Made by a program: the position numbers and the translations under genes. Positions 1-7,106 of a stretch of DNA of 64,000 nt are shown here, one piece after another. The stretch covers positions 19,561 through 83,560 of the forward strand of contig CAYSQE010000003.1 in NCBI GenBank assembly GCA_964433155.1, given 5' to 3'. The notes under the pieces are model-generated. The model saw only the letters and a program-made list of their open reading frames with translations. It searched no databases and was not told the DNA's origin. The number at the start of each line of letters is the position of its first letter. Position 1 is the stretch's first letter. The DNA comes from 2-01-FULL-40-13 sp964433155 (GTDB taxonomy: Bacteria; Patescibacteriota; Microgenomatia; UBA1406; GWC2-37-13).

Positions 1-1
1 A

Positions 2-571
2 AAAAAAACTCCATTCAACGACTTTGCCAATATTAGATCTAACGGAATAATCTCTATTAAACTCGAGCCTCAGGATGAATTGCTTTGGGTTAATCTGACT
101 GATGGAAAGAAGAATGTCATCCTAACCTCTAGAGGTGGAAAAGCAATTGTTTTTAAGGAGCCCGAAATCAGACCTACCGGTAGATCGTCTATAGGAGTCA
201 GAGGCATGGATTTGGAAGAGGCCGACTTTGTCACAGCCGCAGACGTTTTTTCGGATGACGAATTTAAAAAAAATATCCTGGTGCTAGGAGAAATGGGTGT
301 GGGAAAAAAAACCAAACTCTCTTTTTTCAAGGGTCAACATCGCGGTGGTAAGGGAGTAAAGATAGCCTCTGTCGATAAAAAAATGGGTCAAATTTGTTTT
401 GTACAGATTATTAATCCAGAAAAGACCACCGCCATCATCACCAGCTCAGAAGGACAGGTAGTCAAAATACCTGTTCAAGCTATTCCTTCACGCTCTCGAA
501 CAGCTAAGGGAGTTATTCTCATGCGTTTTTCTCAATCTGAAGATAAGGTTGTAAGCGCAACCCTCGTGTGA
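2..571 (+). CDS. gyrA: DNA gyrase subunit A, C-terminal part (5' truncated by window edge)
   Basis: The reading frame is open from base 2, so only the last 189 residues are visible and the true start lies upstream. They correspond to the DNA-wrapping beta-pinwheel of GyrA: repeated blades with a hydrophobic strand, a T-x-x-G turn and basic residues, including RPTGRSSIGVRGMDL, a typical GyrA blade. The gyrase A2B2 tetramer introduces negative supercoils; this domain wraps DNA. ParC is the alternative, but the well-formed repeated blades favour GyrA. The TGA stop (569-571) lies inside the -10 region of the next gene, so folD is transcribed from a promoter embedded in the gyrA tail. Confidence 0.85.
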   Translation, partial: KKTPFNDFANIRSNGIISIKLEPQDELLWVNLTDGKKNVILTSRGGKAIVFKEPEIRPTGRSSIGVRGMDLEEADFVTAADVFSDDEFKKNILVLGEMGVGKKTKLSFFKGQHRGGKGVKIASVDKKMGQICFVQIINPEKTTAIITSSEGQVVKIPVQAIPSRSRTAKGVILMRFSQSEDKVVSATLV

Positions 572-577
572 TAAAAT
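567..577 (+). promoter_or_regulatory. Extended -10 promoter of folD
   Basis: The sequence TGTGATAAAAT overlaps the gyrA stop codon; its TAAAAT hexamer ends 6 nt before the GTG start at 584, so transcription should begin at or next to the start codon. A very similar element is seen before the flippase at 37644 and the HD protein at 57421. No Shine-Dalgarno sequence fits in the space. Confidence 0.6.
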
Positions 578-583
578 TATAGG

Positions 584-1456
584 GTGGAAATTGCCGGTAC
601 AAAAATAGCCAAAGCGCTCGAAAAACTCCTTAAAAAAGAAGTAAAAAAACTAGGTAAAAAAAAACCGCTTAAACTTGTCACTTTTCTAGTTGGCAAGGCT
701 AGTGATCAACTATCATATGTGAAGATCAAAGCAAAAACAGCCAGAAAGCTGGGAATTGTCTTTGAACTTATTCATTTAAGGTCGACTCCATCATTTGAAG
801 ACTTTATGCATCATATTAAAAAAAAATCTCAGGATCCAAAAACTACTGGAATAATTATCCAACAGCCATTACCAGCCCAACTTTCATCCGATACAATCTA
901 TGAATATATACCAACAACTAAAGAAATAGAAGGTCATAAACGTAAAACGCCATTTTTACCACCAATTGGACTGTCGGTTATGACGTTGCTTAAATATATC
1001 TTTAGTAAACCAAAAAGATCCAGCGAATTATTCGTAGATGTGGAGACAGAAAAAAGTTTATTTAAAAAAATGTTCAGAAACAAAAAAGTAGTTTTAGTAG
1101 GAAGAGGTATCACGGGTGGACACCCAATTGGAAAAACTTTAACTGAATCACGAATAAATTTTATAAATATTAACTCACAAACTCCTGAACCAGAAACATA
1201 TTTCAAAGAATCAGACATCATTATTACAGCGGTCGGTAAAAAAATCCTGAAACCAGAAATGCTCAAACCAGGAGTTGTCCTTATCAATATAGGTTTGCGA
1301 AGAGAAGGTGGGAAATTGAAAGGAGACTATGATGAAAAAGAGGTAAGGGATTTGGCTGGATTCTACACTCCAACGCCGGGAGGAATCGGTCCAATTGATA
1401 TACTCTATCTCTACAAAAATCTTATCGAGGCGGCCAAAATGCAGAAAAGTCAGTAG
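584..1456 (+). CDS. folD: Bifunctional methylenetetrahydrofolate dehydrogenase/cyclohydrolase, divergent
   Basis: The 290-residue product has the usual FolD length. The catalytic YxxxK is Y45-K49, followed by GIIIQQPLP (residues 89-97), a Rossmann loop GRGITGGHPIG (about 173-183), SDIIITAVG and a C-terminal TPTPGGIGP. FolD interconverts methylene-, methenyl- and formyl-tetrahydrofolate in the cytoplasm. Departures from the family: the normal KDVDGF motif reads KEIEGH, so the active-site Asp is Glu116, and the PCTP motif is replaced by FLPP. Activity is likely but the balance of the two reactions may differ. GTG is chosen as start because the promoter sits directly against it. The stop falls inside a heptamer array. 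Confidence 0.85.
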   Translation: MEIAGTKIAKALEKLLKKEVKKLGKKKPLKLVTFLVGKASDQLSYVKIKAKTARKLGIVFELIHLRSTPSFEDFMHHIKKKSQDPKTTGIIIQQPLPAQLSSDTIYEYIPTTKEIEGHKRKTPFLPPIGLSVMTLLKYIFSKPKRSSELFVDVETEKSLFKKMFRNKKVVLVGRGITGGHPIGKTLTESRINFININSQTPEPETYFKESDIIITAVGKKILKPEMLKPGVVLINIGLRREGGKLKGDYDEKEVRDLAGFYTPTPGGIGPIDILYLYKNLIEAAKMQKSQ

Positions 1457-1524
1457 TTATTAGCTAGTAGTTCATAGTAAAAATAAAGTTGTCCGTCTAC
1501 TAACTACTCACTACAAACTACTAA
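1452..1524 (+). repeat. Inverted pair of heptanucleotide arrays (AACTAYN family)
   Basis: On the left (1452-1479) lie AGTAGTT, ATTAGCT, AGTAGTT, CATAGTA; on the right (1497-1524) lie CTACTAA, CTACTCA, CTACAAA, CTACTAA, which are the reverse complement family. About 17 nt separate them, so an imperfect hairpin of roughly 21 bp can form. The left arm contains the folD stop codon and the right arm ends just before miaA. The same unit recurs at 62331-62365 and 62760-62794. Confidence 0.75.
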
Positions 1525-1535
1525 CTGATAAAATT

Positions 1536-2432
1536 ATGCCTAAGATTTTCATCATTACTGGTCAAACTGCAACTGGTAAAACAAAACTTGCTCTTAAGTA
1601 TGTAAAGAAGTATCGCGGAGAACTCATAAACTGCGATTCAAGACAGATTTATAAACACCTAGATATTATAACTGGAAAAGATTTGACCCATAAACACTGG
1701 CTTTACGACATGGTTGATCCTGAGGAACATTTTTCTTCTTATGACTTTAAAAGACTAGCTATGCCGCTAATAAGAGATATTTTAAAAAAAGGTAAGACAC
1801 CTATCATTGTAGGTGGGACCTATTTTTACCTTTTTCATCTCCTTTATGAGGTTGAAACTGAAGAAATTCCAGCAAATTGGAGGTTGCGCAAAAAATTAGA
1901 AAAGAATTCAGTTGTCGAGCTCCAAAATATCTATAAAACTATAAGTCTTCAATCGTTTAATCGATTAAACGCAAGCGAAAAAAATAACCCACAACGCTTA
2001 ATTAGAAAGATTGAAATTGCAATGTACTACCAAAGTCAGCCTGAACTTGTTTCAGGATCTGAAATCAGATTCCGAAATAAATTCGGAATGACATTAAATA
2101 GGAAACTCAACTTTCCCAACCTAGAAATCGGCCTTATCGGACTCAAATTCAAAGAAAAAGATGATCTGCGGAAAGCGATTGAAAAAAGAGTAGAGGAGAG
2201 ATTGCAGCTTGGCGCAATCGACGAGGTCAAAAAACTTCTAAAAATGGGCTATAAAGAGACCTCTCCTGGTCTAAAAACAATCGGTTATCAACAGCTAATA
2301 TTACACCTGAAAGGTGCAATTGATCTTGATACTGCAATCCATAAATGGATTAACAAAGAAGTCCAGTATGCCAAAAGGCAGTATACCTTTATGAAGAAGG
2401 ATAAAAACATAAATTGGCATGAGATAGAATAG
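1536..2432 (+). CDS. miaA: tRNA dimethylallyltransferase
   Basis: MiaA prenylates A37 of tRNAs that read UNN codons. Visible marks are the P-loop GQTATGKT (residues 9-16), CDSRQIYK (33-40) with the catalytic Asp, GGTYFY (93-98), and the C-terminal TIGYQQ and QYAKRQYTF motifs. The length (298) is normal, but residues of about 167-187 are an extra block encoded by three tandem palindromes (2040-2087) placed in frame in the variable linker after the RLIRKIEIA helix. A perfect 18-bp palindrome (1954-1971) and a short CACCT/AGGTG palindrome (2304-2316) also lie in the gene. The frame is intact and the core motifs are present, so the enzyme is probably functional. Confidence 0.93.
   Translation: MPKIFIITGQTATGKTKLALKYVKKYRGELINCDSRQIYKHLDIITGKDLTHKHWLYDMVDPEEHFSSYDFKRLAMPLIRDILKKGKTPIIVGGTYFYLFHLLYEVETEEIPANWRLRKKLEKNSVVELQNIYKTISLQSFNRLNASEKNNPQRLIRKIEIAMYYQSQPELVSGSEIRFRNKFGMTLNRKLNFPNLEIGLIGLKFKEKDDLRKAIEKRVEERLQLGAIDEVKKLLKMGYKETSPGLKTIGYQQLILHLKGAIDLDTAIHKWINKEVQYAKRQYTFMKKDKNINWHEIE
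1954..1971. repeat. Perfect 18-bp palindrome inside miaA
   Basis: CGTTTAATCGATTAAACG is its own reverse complement. It matches an octamer (CGATTAAA) that is tandemly repeated in the spacer at 38862-38877, so it probably belongs to the dispersed short-repeat set. In MiaA it encodes part of SFNRLNAS. Confidence 0.7.
2040..2087. repeat. Triple-palindrome REP-like element inserted in frame in miaA
   Basis: Three perfect inverted repeats follow one another without gaps: CCTGAA/TTCAGG (2040-2056), ATCTGA/TCAGAT (2057-2070) and TCCGAA/TTCGGA (2071-2087). The element adds about 16-20 residues to MiaA, including ELVSGSEIRFRNKFGM. The antisense translation (NLFRNLISDPETSSG) is a string I recognise as a widespread bacterial repeat signature; that recognition is from memory, not a search. 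Confidence 0.85.
2304..2316. repeat. Short palindrome CACCT-GAA-AGGTG in miaA
   Basis: Five-base arms with a GAA loop. The same core, with longer arms, occurs at 63730-63748 in the FemAB region, encoding HLKG in both proteins, and a CCGCT-GAA-AGCGG variant sits in the broken tRNA-Ser copy near 58890. It may be a minimal REP-type unit or chance for the short copy. Confidence 0.45.
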
Positions 2433-2441
2433 AGCATCTTG

Positions 2442-2470
2442 TTGACATATTATAAACCTATTGATATACT
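2442..2470 (+). promoter_or_regulatory. Consensus sigma-70-type promoter for the gene at 2480
   Basis: TTGACA (2442-2447), a 17-bp spacer and TATACT (2465-2470). The ATG follows 9 nt after the -10 box, so the predicted transcript has a leader of only 0-3 nt. Confidence 0.8.
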
Positions 2471-2479
2471 AGAGCACTT

Positions 2480-2797
2480 ATGATTGAGTCAACAAATCAA
2501 TTCGATGTTGAAGCAGAAGCAAGAAAACAAGCAGAAAATAATCTAATGACTAGAGTTGTTGTTAGATTCGGTCCGGATTTTCTTTTACGAGCAGTTCAGC
2601 ATGGTTTTAGAAAACAAGCTAATCAAGGACCAAACGGAGAAACCCTTTTAAACTACCAACAAAAATTAGAAAGAGAAAAACTTCCACATGATGTAAATAC
2701 AGTAATAGCATTATATAGCCTTGTAAACGAATATACTGCAGATAAATTAAACGCTGAACTTGGTAGAAGAGCATTTATAAGAGCTCATCGTCGCTAA
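2480..2797 (+). CDS. Small cytoplasmic protein of unknown function (105 aa)
   Basis: I do not recognise a family. The product is charged, predicted helical, without membrane segments or cysteines. Residues 20-50 hold a basic, Arg-rich stretch (TRVVVRFGPDFLLRAVQHGFRK cut short here), and the end is basic (RRAFIRAHRR). The gene has its own near-consensus promoter and starts almost leaderless, which supports it as real. It converges on lepA with an 8-bp gap and no visible terminator hairpin. A role in nucleic-acid binding would be only a guess from charge. Confidence 0.6.
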   Translation: MIESTNQFDVEAEARKQAENNLMTRVVVRFGPDFLLRAVQHGFRKQANQGPNGETLLNYQQKLEREKLPHDVNTVIALYSLVNEYTADKLNAELGRRAFIRAHRR

Positions 2798-2805
2798 TTT
2801 TGAAC

Positions 2806-4713
2806 CTATCTTCGAAACAACTTCAAAAACGCCTCTTTGGGAACTTCTACCCGGCCGATCATTTTCATCTTCTTTTTTCCCTCTTTTTGCTTATCCAATA
2901 ATTTATCTTTTCGAGTTCGATCACCTCCGTAGAGTTTTTTGGTGACATCCTTGCGAAATGGTGCTATTCGCTCTGAGGCTATGATTTTTCCCTTATATTG
3001 TGCTTGGATTTTTACTTCATACATTTGACGAGGAATTAGTTCACCCAGCCTCTTAACCAAAGATTGACCTTTTTCTTGAGCTCTGGCTTTTGCTACAACT
3101 TCTGAAAATTCCTCTATTGGATCTCCATTGATAAGGACCATTAACTTATCGGCATCAACTACTCTATATTCAAGAAACTCCCAGTCAAGTGATGCATAAC
3201 CGGAGCTCACGCTTTTTAGCTTATCGTAAAAGTCTGAAATCATCTCTGACATCGGCATTTCATAGTAAAGTACGATTTGATTTTTATTATCCATCGTTAT
3301 AAATTTAGCTCGATAACTTTGAGACAGCTGCATAACATCACCAAGATACAGTTCTGGTGTAACAATCATGATCTTAACGAAAGGCTCCATAAATTCAGTT
3401 TTAGCTTCTATTCGATTTATCCGGTATTCTACCTGAGGAGGCGTCAATACTAAACTTAAATTAAACTCTCTTTCTAACCTTTCTCTTGCAACATCTGCGT
3501 GCAGTAATCCTAAGAAACCTACTCTAAATCCAGCACCTAAAGCCTGGCTGTAAACCGCAGAAAACTCCAGCGAAGAATCGCTCAGATAAAGCTTTTCAAG
3601 TGCTTTCTTCAAATTTAAATAATCATGCGTATCAGTTGGAAATACTGAGGCAAATATCATAGGCTTAATTCGTTTATATCCAGGCAGCGAATAGGTGTTT
3701 CTATTTCTAACAATTTCGTTAATAATTGTATCTCCGACGCGGACCTTGTGAATGTCTTTAAGATTCGTAACTACATAGCCAATATCTCCCTCCGCCAATA
3801 AATCTGTAGGTTTTAGGTCAGGTGTAAAATGTCCGACCTCTTTAATCTCAAATATTTCGTCATTTATGGCTAATGCAACATGTAGGTTTTTTTTAAATTC
3901 TCCGGAAAAAACACGAACAAAAGCGATCACTCCTCGATGTGAATCATAATAGGAGTCGAAAATTAGCGATTGCAATGATGTAGAGACAAAATTTTTTCGA
4001 AAGTCAGTTGTTTGAGCAAAGGAGCGAGGAAGCGACCCCTCGGATTCCGAGGATGAGCGAGGAGCGACTGGTTCCGACGAACGTCGGAATGTGAGTTGAT
4101 CTTGAGAAAAAATTTTTGTCGATATATTATAAGGAGCCGGAATTCTCTTAACAACAGCCTTCAATAAATTTTCTACATTTTCTCCTGTTTTTGCTGAAAT
4201 CTCAAAAACATCTACTTCATTTATCCCCAAAAAATCAACCAACTGTTTTTTTGCTTTCAAAACATCTGCACTGGGAAGATCTATCTTATTAATAGCTGGA
4301 ATTATTAGCAAATTTTTTTCCAGCGCTTTATAAGCATTAGAAATGGTTTGAGCTTGTATGCCTTGAGTTGCGTCAACTAACAGAATTACTCCCTCGACAC
4401 AAGCCAATGTCCTATCAACTTCGTAGGAGAAATCTACGTGTCCTGGTGTATCTATGAGATTCAAAATATATTTTGAATCTTCAATTTGAAATTTTAAATT
4501 TGAAATTTTAAATTTAAATTCCATTCTTACCGGAGCAAGTTTTATAGTAATGCCTCTTTCTCTTGAGATTGGATTTCTGTCTAATAATTGCTCTTCATGC
4601 GCTCCTTTTACAACCACTCCTGTCAACTCTAAAAAGCGATCAGCTAACGTAGATTTACCATGATCCACATGAGCAATAATGGCAAAGTTCCTTATGTTCG
4701 ATGTTTTTAACAT
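2806..4713 (-). CDS. lepA: Elongation factor 4 (ribosome back-translocase LepA), with in-frame insertions
   Basis: LepA is a ribosome-bound GTPase. The P-loop AHVDHGKS (residues 14-21), SRERGITIK, DTPGH (88-92) and NKID (142-145) form the G domain; the C-terminal part holds the LepA signature YKGKIIASERIAPFRKDVTK. The protein is 635 residues, longer than the usual about 600. Two insertions explain it: a heptamer array encoding residues of about 67-80 before DTPGH, and a roughly 136-bp palindromic element encoding about residues 195-246 between RIPAP and LQSLIFDSYYD, where relatives have only a short linker. Both preserve the frame. The start is preceded by TAAAAT and a heptamer array in the divergent promoter shared with the flippase at 4787. 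Confidence 0.95.
   Translation of the reverse strand: MLKTSNIRNFAIIAHVDHGKSTLADRFLELTGVVVKGAHEEQLLDRNPISRERGITIKLAPVRMEFKFKISNLKFQIEDSKYILNLIDTPGHVDFSYEVDRTLACVEGVILLVDATQGIQAQTISNAYKALEKNLLIIPAINKIDLPSADVLKAKKQLVDFLGINEVDVFEISAKTGENVENLLKAVVKRIPAPYNISTKIFSQDQLTFRRSSEPVAPRSSSESEGSLPRSFAQTTDFRKNFVSTSLQSLIFDSYYDSHRGVIAFVRVFSGEFKKNLHVALAINDEIFEIKEVGHFTPDLKPTDLLAEGDIGYVVTNLKDIHKVRVGDTIINEIVRNRNTYSLPGYKRIKPMIFASVFPTDTHDYLNLKKALEKLYLSDSSLEFSAVYSQALGAGFRVGFLGLLHADVARERLEREFNLSLVLTPPQVEYRINRIEAKTEFMEPFVKIMIVTPELYLGDVMQLSQSYRAKFITMDNKNQIVLYYEMPMSEMISDFYDKLKSVSSGYASLDWEFLEYRVVDADKLMVLINGDPIEEFSEVVAKARAQEKGQSLVKRLGELIPRQMYEVKIQAQYKGKIIASERIAPFRKDVTKKLYGGDRTRKDKLLDKQKEGKKKMKMIGRVEVPKEAFLKLFRR
3985..4120. 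repeat. MITE-like palindromic element inside lepA
   Basis: The outer ends form an imperfect inverted repeat (GACAAAATTTTTTC at 3985 against a matching end at 4107-4120). Inside are two perfect palindromes, CCTCGGA-T-TCCGAGG (4038-4052) and TTCCGACG-AA-CGTCGGAA (4072-4089), and two copies of a GAGCGAGG(A)AGCGAC-type direct repeat. A shorter relative sits in the GT39 gene at about 43635-43706. It adds about 44 residues to LepA without breaking the frame. Confidence 0.75.
4483..4517. repeat. Heptamer array AATTTNA x5 inside lepA
   Basis: Units are AATTTGA, AATTTTA, AATTTGA, AATTTTA, AATTTAA. Its reverse complement is the same cyclic unit as ATTTCAA at 63277-63304, so two unlinked genes carry the same family. 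It encodes KFKISNLKFQIE in LepA, between switch I and the DTPGH motif. Confidence 0.75.
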
Positions 4714-4733
4714 ATTTATTGAATTTTATCGAT

Positions 4734-4780
4734 TTTTGATATTTGATTTTTGATCTTTGATATTGTCTATATAGTATACT
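4734..4780 (+). promoter_or_regulatory. Divergent promoter region with heptamer array NTTTGAT x4
   Basis: TTTTGAT, ATTTGAT, TTTTGAT, CTTTGAT occupy 4734-4761 upstream of both lepA (minus) and the flippase (plus). A plus-strand -10 box TATACT (4775-4780) ends 6 nt before the ATG at 4787. The array lies where -35 or UP-like sequences of both promoters would be. Confidence 0.55.
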
Positions 4781-4786
4781 GTGTCA

Positions 4787-6061
4787 ATGCTGAAATTCTT
4801 TAAAAAAGTCTGGAAAAATGAATTTTTTTTAGGCGGGATCTTTCTTACGTCTTCATCTTATGCTGGCCACCTCATGAATTATATCTTCAGCTTTCTTACC
4901 GGTAGAACTTTAGGCCCACAGGGTTATGCTGAAATAGTTACATTATTTTCCTATACGCTTATTGCTACCGTCCCCATCTCAGTCCTTTCAACCTTTCTTA
5001 TCCAAAAAATCAGTTCAGCTCAGCGCAATCAGAATCTTTATGTTCTAACTCTGGAAAATTTATTTTGGCAAAAAATTAAAAGGTGGTGGCTTATGATAAT
5101 TCCTTTTATTGCCATAACGCCCTTTTTACCAAGTATTACAAATTTATCAGCGCTTGCTTCATGGTCGCTACTCCCACTTATTATACTTAGCTTACTGGCT
5201 ACATTTTATGGAGCTGCTTTGCAGGGTTTAAAGTTGTTTCTAGCCATTTCTCTTATTGGGATAGTTGCTACTTTTTTGAAATTAATGGGAGCCGTTTCAG
5301 TAATCCTGGGTATCGACGGCATCGCCACTATTATTTTCTTTCTAATTTTTTCTAACCTTTTTTTATTCTATGCAAGTTGCTCTGTTATCACTCGATTCTT
5401 GCAAAAAGCTACAAAAACTAAACCCAAATATATCAATAAACGAATCGTCGAAGTTTTTAAAAACAAACAATTCATTATTATTTTTGCTTCGACGTTAGCT
5501 CTCACGCTTTTTAATAATATAGATATTGTAGTAGTCAAGAAATTTTTTACATCGCATGAAGCCGGAATTTATGCCTCATGGTCGCTATTTGCAAAAATTA
5601 TTTTATATTTTTTAAGTCCACTAATATCTATTAGTTTCGTGTTTTTCGCAAGCAACAAACATTCAAATTCTCAAACAAGAACTCTTCATTTATCACTAGC
5701 TCTTCTTTTTGCTGTTGGTTTAGTCAGTTTCTTATTTTACACTTATTCTGGAACATTCATTATTAATAGTTTGTTCGGAAAAAAGTTTATAGGAGTTGTT
5801 CAATATCTTTCTCAAGCAAGTATCTTTGGCACTTTATATGCAGGTATCTCATTCATCAATAGTTATTTTCTCGCCAAAAACTCTATATTTGCACTTATTC
5901 TACCAATTTGCATCCCCATATACATCGTTTTCTTATTTTTTCTACCAAAACAGATTGATAATGTAATTCGCCTTGATATAATATTCTCCATATTTGTACT
6001 CTTGATGTATTTTTTGGGTTATCTAAAAAGTTACTCATACTCTAATTCTAAATCTTCTTAA
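4787..6061 (+). CDS. Polysaccharide flippase, MOP superfamily (Wzx-like)
   Basis: About 424 residues with 10-12 predicted hydrophobic segments and the N-terminal pattern of oligosaccharide flippases (LTGRTLGPQGYAEIVTLFSY). Such proteins move lipid-linked glycans across the cytoplasmic membrane. An in-frame GTG lies at 4781, but the -10 box TATACT ends at 4780, so ATG 4787 is the better, leaderless start. This is one of three flippases in the window (others at 37644 and 41473). It converges with the small secreted-protein gene, overlapping its end by 27 bp. The substrate cannot be told from sequence. Confidence 0.8.
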   Translation: MLKFFKKVWKNEFFLGGIFLTSSSYAGHLMNYIFSFLTGRTLGPQGYAEIVTLFSYTLIATVPISVLSTFLIQKISSAQRNQNLYVLTLENLFWQKIKRWWLMIIPFIAITPFLPSITNLSALASWSLLPLIILSLLATFYGAALQGLKLFLAISLIGIVATFLKLMGAVSVILGIDGIATIIFFLIFSNLFLFYASCSVITRFLQKATKTKPKYINKRIVEVFKNKQFIIIFASTLALTLFNNIDIVVVKKFFTSHEAGIYASWSLFAKIILYFLSPLISISFVFFASNKHSNSQTRTLHLSLALLFAVGLVSFLFYTYSGTFIINSLFGKKFIGVVQYLSQASIFGTLYAGISFINSYFLAKNSIFALILPICIPIYIVFLFFLPKQIDNVIRLDIIFSIFVLLMYFLGYLKSYSYSNSKSS

Positions 6062-6460
6062 TGTTTTTTTTCCATTCTGAAGTTCTGTTGTTATCTCCAA
6101 TCTCATATTGGTTATATTGCTGTGATAGCTACAAACCCCTGAAGAACATGTTCCAAAAAGCAGTTCTCGATTGGCACTGTTTCCACTCGCATTGTCGATA
6201 GAGCCACCAACTCCTTCATCTTTACCGTTTGTCTGATAAATTAAAGTGTAGCTTAGGCTTTTGCTTTTATTTAAATTAGAAAAAAATATAAGAATTGCTC
6301 TTCTATCCGCTCTCAATCTTGGTGAAACAATCAAGCCGCTCGAGGCGGCTGTAACTTTCTTACCGCCGGATCTATATCTTGGCAGTAACCTAGCTTCAAC
6401 ACTAGAAAACGAAACAAAAAATAGAAAAAATAAAACCAATAAGGAGATTCTTCTCTTCAT
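6035..6460 (-). CDS. Small secreted protein with signal peptide, unknown function
   Basis: The 141-residue product opens with a classic signal peptide (KRRISLLVLFFLFFVSFSSVEA, clipped in part) followed by a basic, Arg/Lys-rich segment and a Ser/Gly/Asn-rich, probably all-beta body. There are two nearby cysteines in GTCSSGVC, which could pair outside the cell. The ending KTLRRFRIRV is basic. I do not recognise a family. Its promoter overlaps that of the divergent gene at 6487. A surface or cell-wall associated role is inferred only from export. Confidence 0.6.
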   Translation of the reverse strand: MKRRISLLVLFFLFFVSFSSVEARLLPRYRSGGKKVTAASSGLIVSPRLRADRRAILIFFSNLNKSKSLSYTLIYQTNGKDEGVGGSIDNASGNSANRELLFGTCSSGVCSYHSNITNMRLEITTELQNGKKTLRRFRIRV

Positions 6461-6478
6461 GCTATAATGAAGTATAGC
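6461..6478. promoter_or_regulatory. Palindromic overlapping divergent promoters
   Basis: GCTATA-ATGAAG-TATAGC is a perfect 6-bp inverted repeat. It contains TATAAT on the plus strand (6463-6468) and TATACT on the minus strand (6476-6471), so the genes at 6460 (minus) and 6487 (plus) would be transcribed from interlocked promoters; only one polymerase could bind at a time. Confidence 0.5.
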
Positions 6479-6486
6479 ATAAAAAC

Positions 6487-7101
6487 GTGAAAGCCAAATT
6501 TATCATTTTAACAATAGGGATTATAATCGTATTAGCCATAGCTTTGATTGTTATCTCTTCAGACAAAGGCTCAAAATTAACCTCACCGTTATCTAATAAT
6601 CCTTTTTTATCATTGAGTCCAACCGTAAAGCCAACAACGAAAAAATATAGTGATCCGTCAGGGTTCAAATTCTCTTATCAGGATGGTCTTAAAATAGAAA
6701 GAATAGATAAAAAAAACCCGGATTATTACTCATCTCTCAAAGCCACAACCAAAGACTCTGTGGGATCAATAACTATTGATGTTACATCAACCAAATACAA
6801 ATCATTAGACGAATGGGTAAAAAATAATCGATTGCTGGCAAAAAATGTTAAAGAAATCAAACTCGCTGACCTTGAAGCTTTAGAAATTGATGAAAGCGGA
6901 AAATATATGATCCTGGCTATAGATACAGAGACTTTATTTACTATCGTAGCTACGTTTAACAAGTCTGATGAAAAATATTGGAAAAAAGCGACAAATACAG
7001 TTGTCTCCACTTTTGCCCTTGAACTACCAGAAACTTCTATAAACAACGGTCAATCTTCCGATGAAGATATTGTATTTGAAGGTGAGGAAACTGTCGAGTA
7101 A
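6487..7101 (+). CDS. Membrane-anchored extracytoplasmic protein, PsbP-like fold possible
   Basis: The 204-residue product has one N-terminal hydrophobic segment (about residues 4-24), a Ser/Pro/Thr-rich linker and a soluble domain beginning DPSGFKFSYQDGLKI, which resembles the opening of PsbP/Mog1-like domains seen in many uncharacterised bacterial proteins; this family call is tentative. The C-terminus is acidic. The start is GTG, 18 nt after a TATAAT. It is probably tethered outside the membrane, next to the secreted protein at 6035-6460. Confidence 0.6.
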   Translation: MKAKFIILTIGIIIVLAIALIVISSDKGSKLTSPLSNNPFLSLSPTVKPTTKKYSDPSGFKFSYQDGLKIERIDKKNPDYYSSLKATTKDSVGSITIDVTSTKYKSLDEWVKNNRLLAKNVKEIKLADLEALEIDESGKYMILAIDTETLFTIVATFNKSDEKYWKKATNTVVSTFALELPETSINNGQSSDEDIVFEGEETVE

Positions 7102-7106
7102 TAAGT

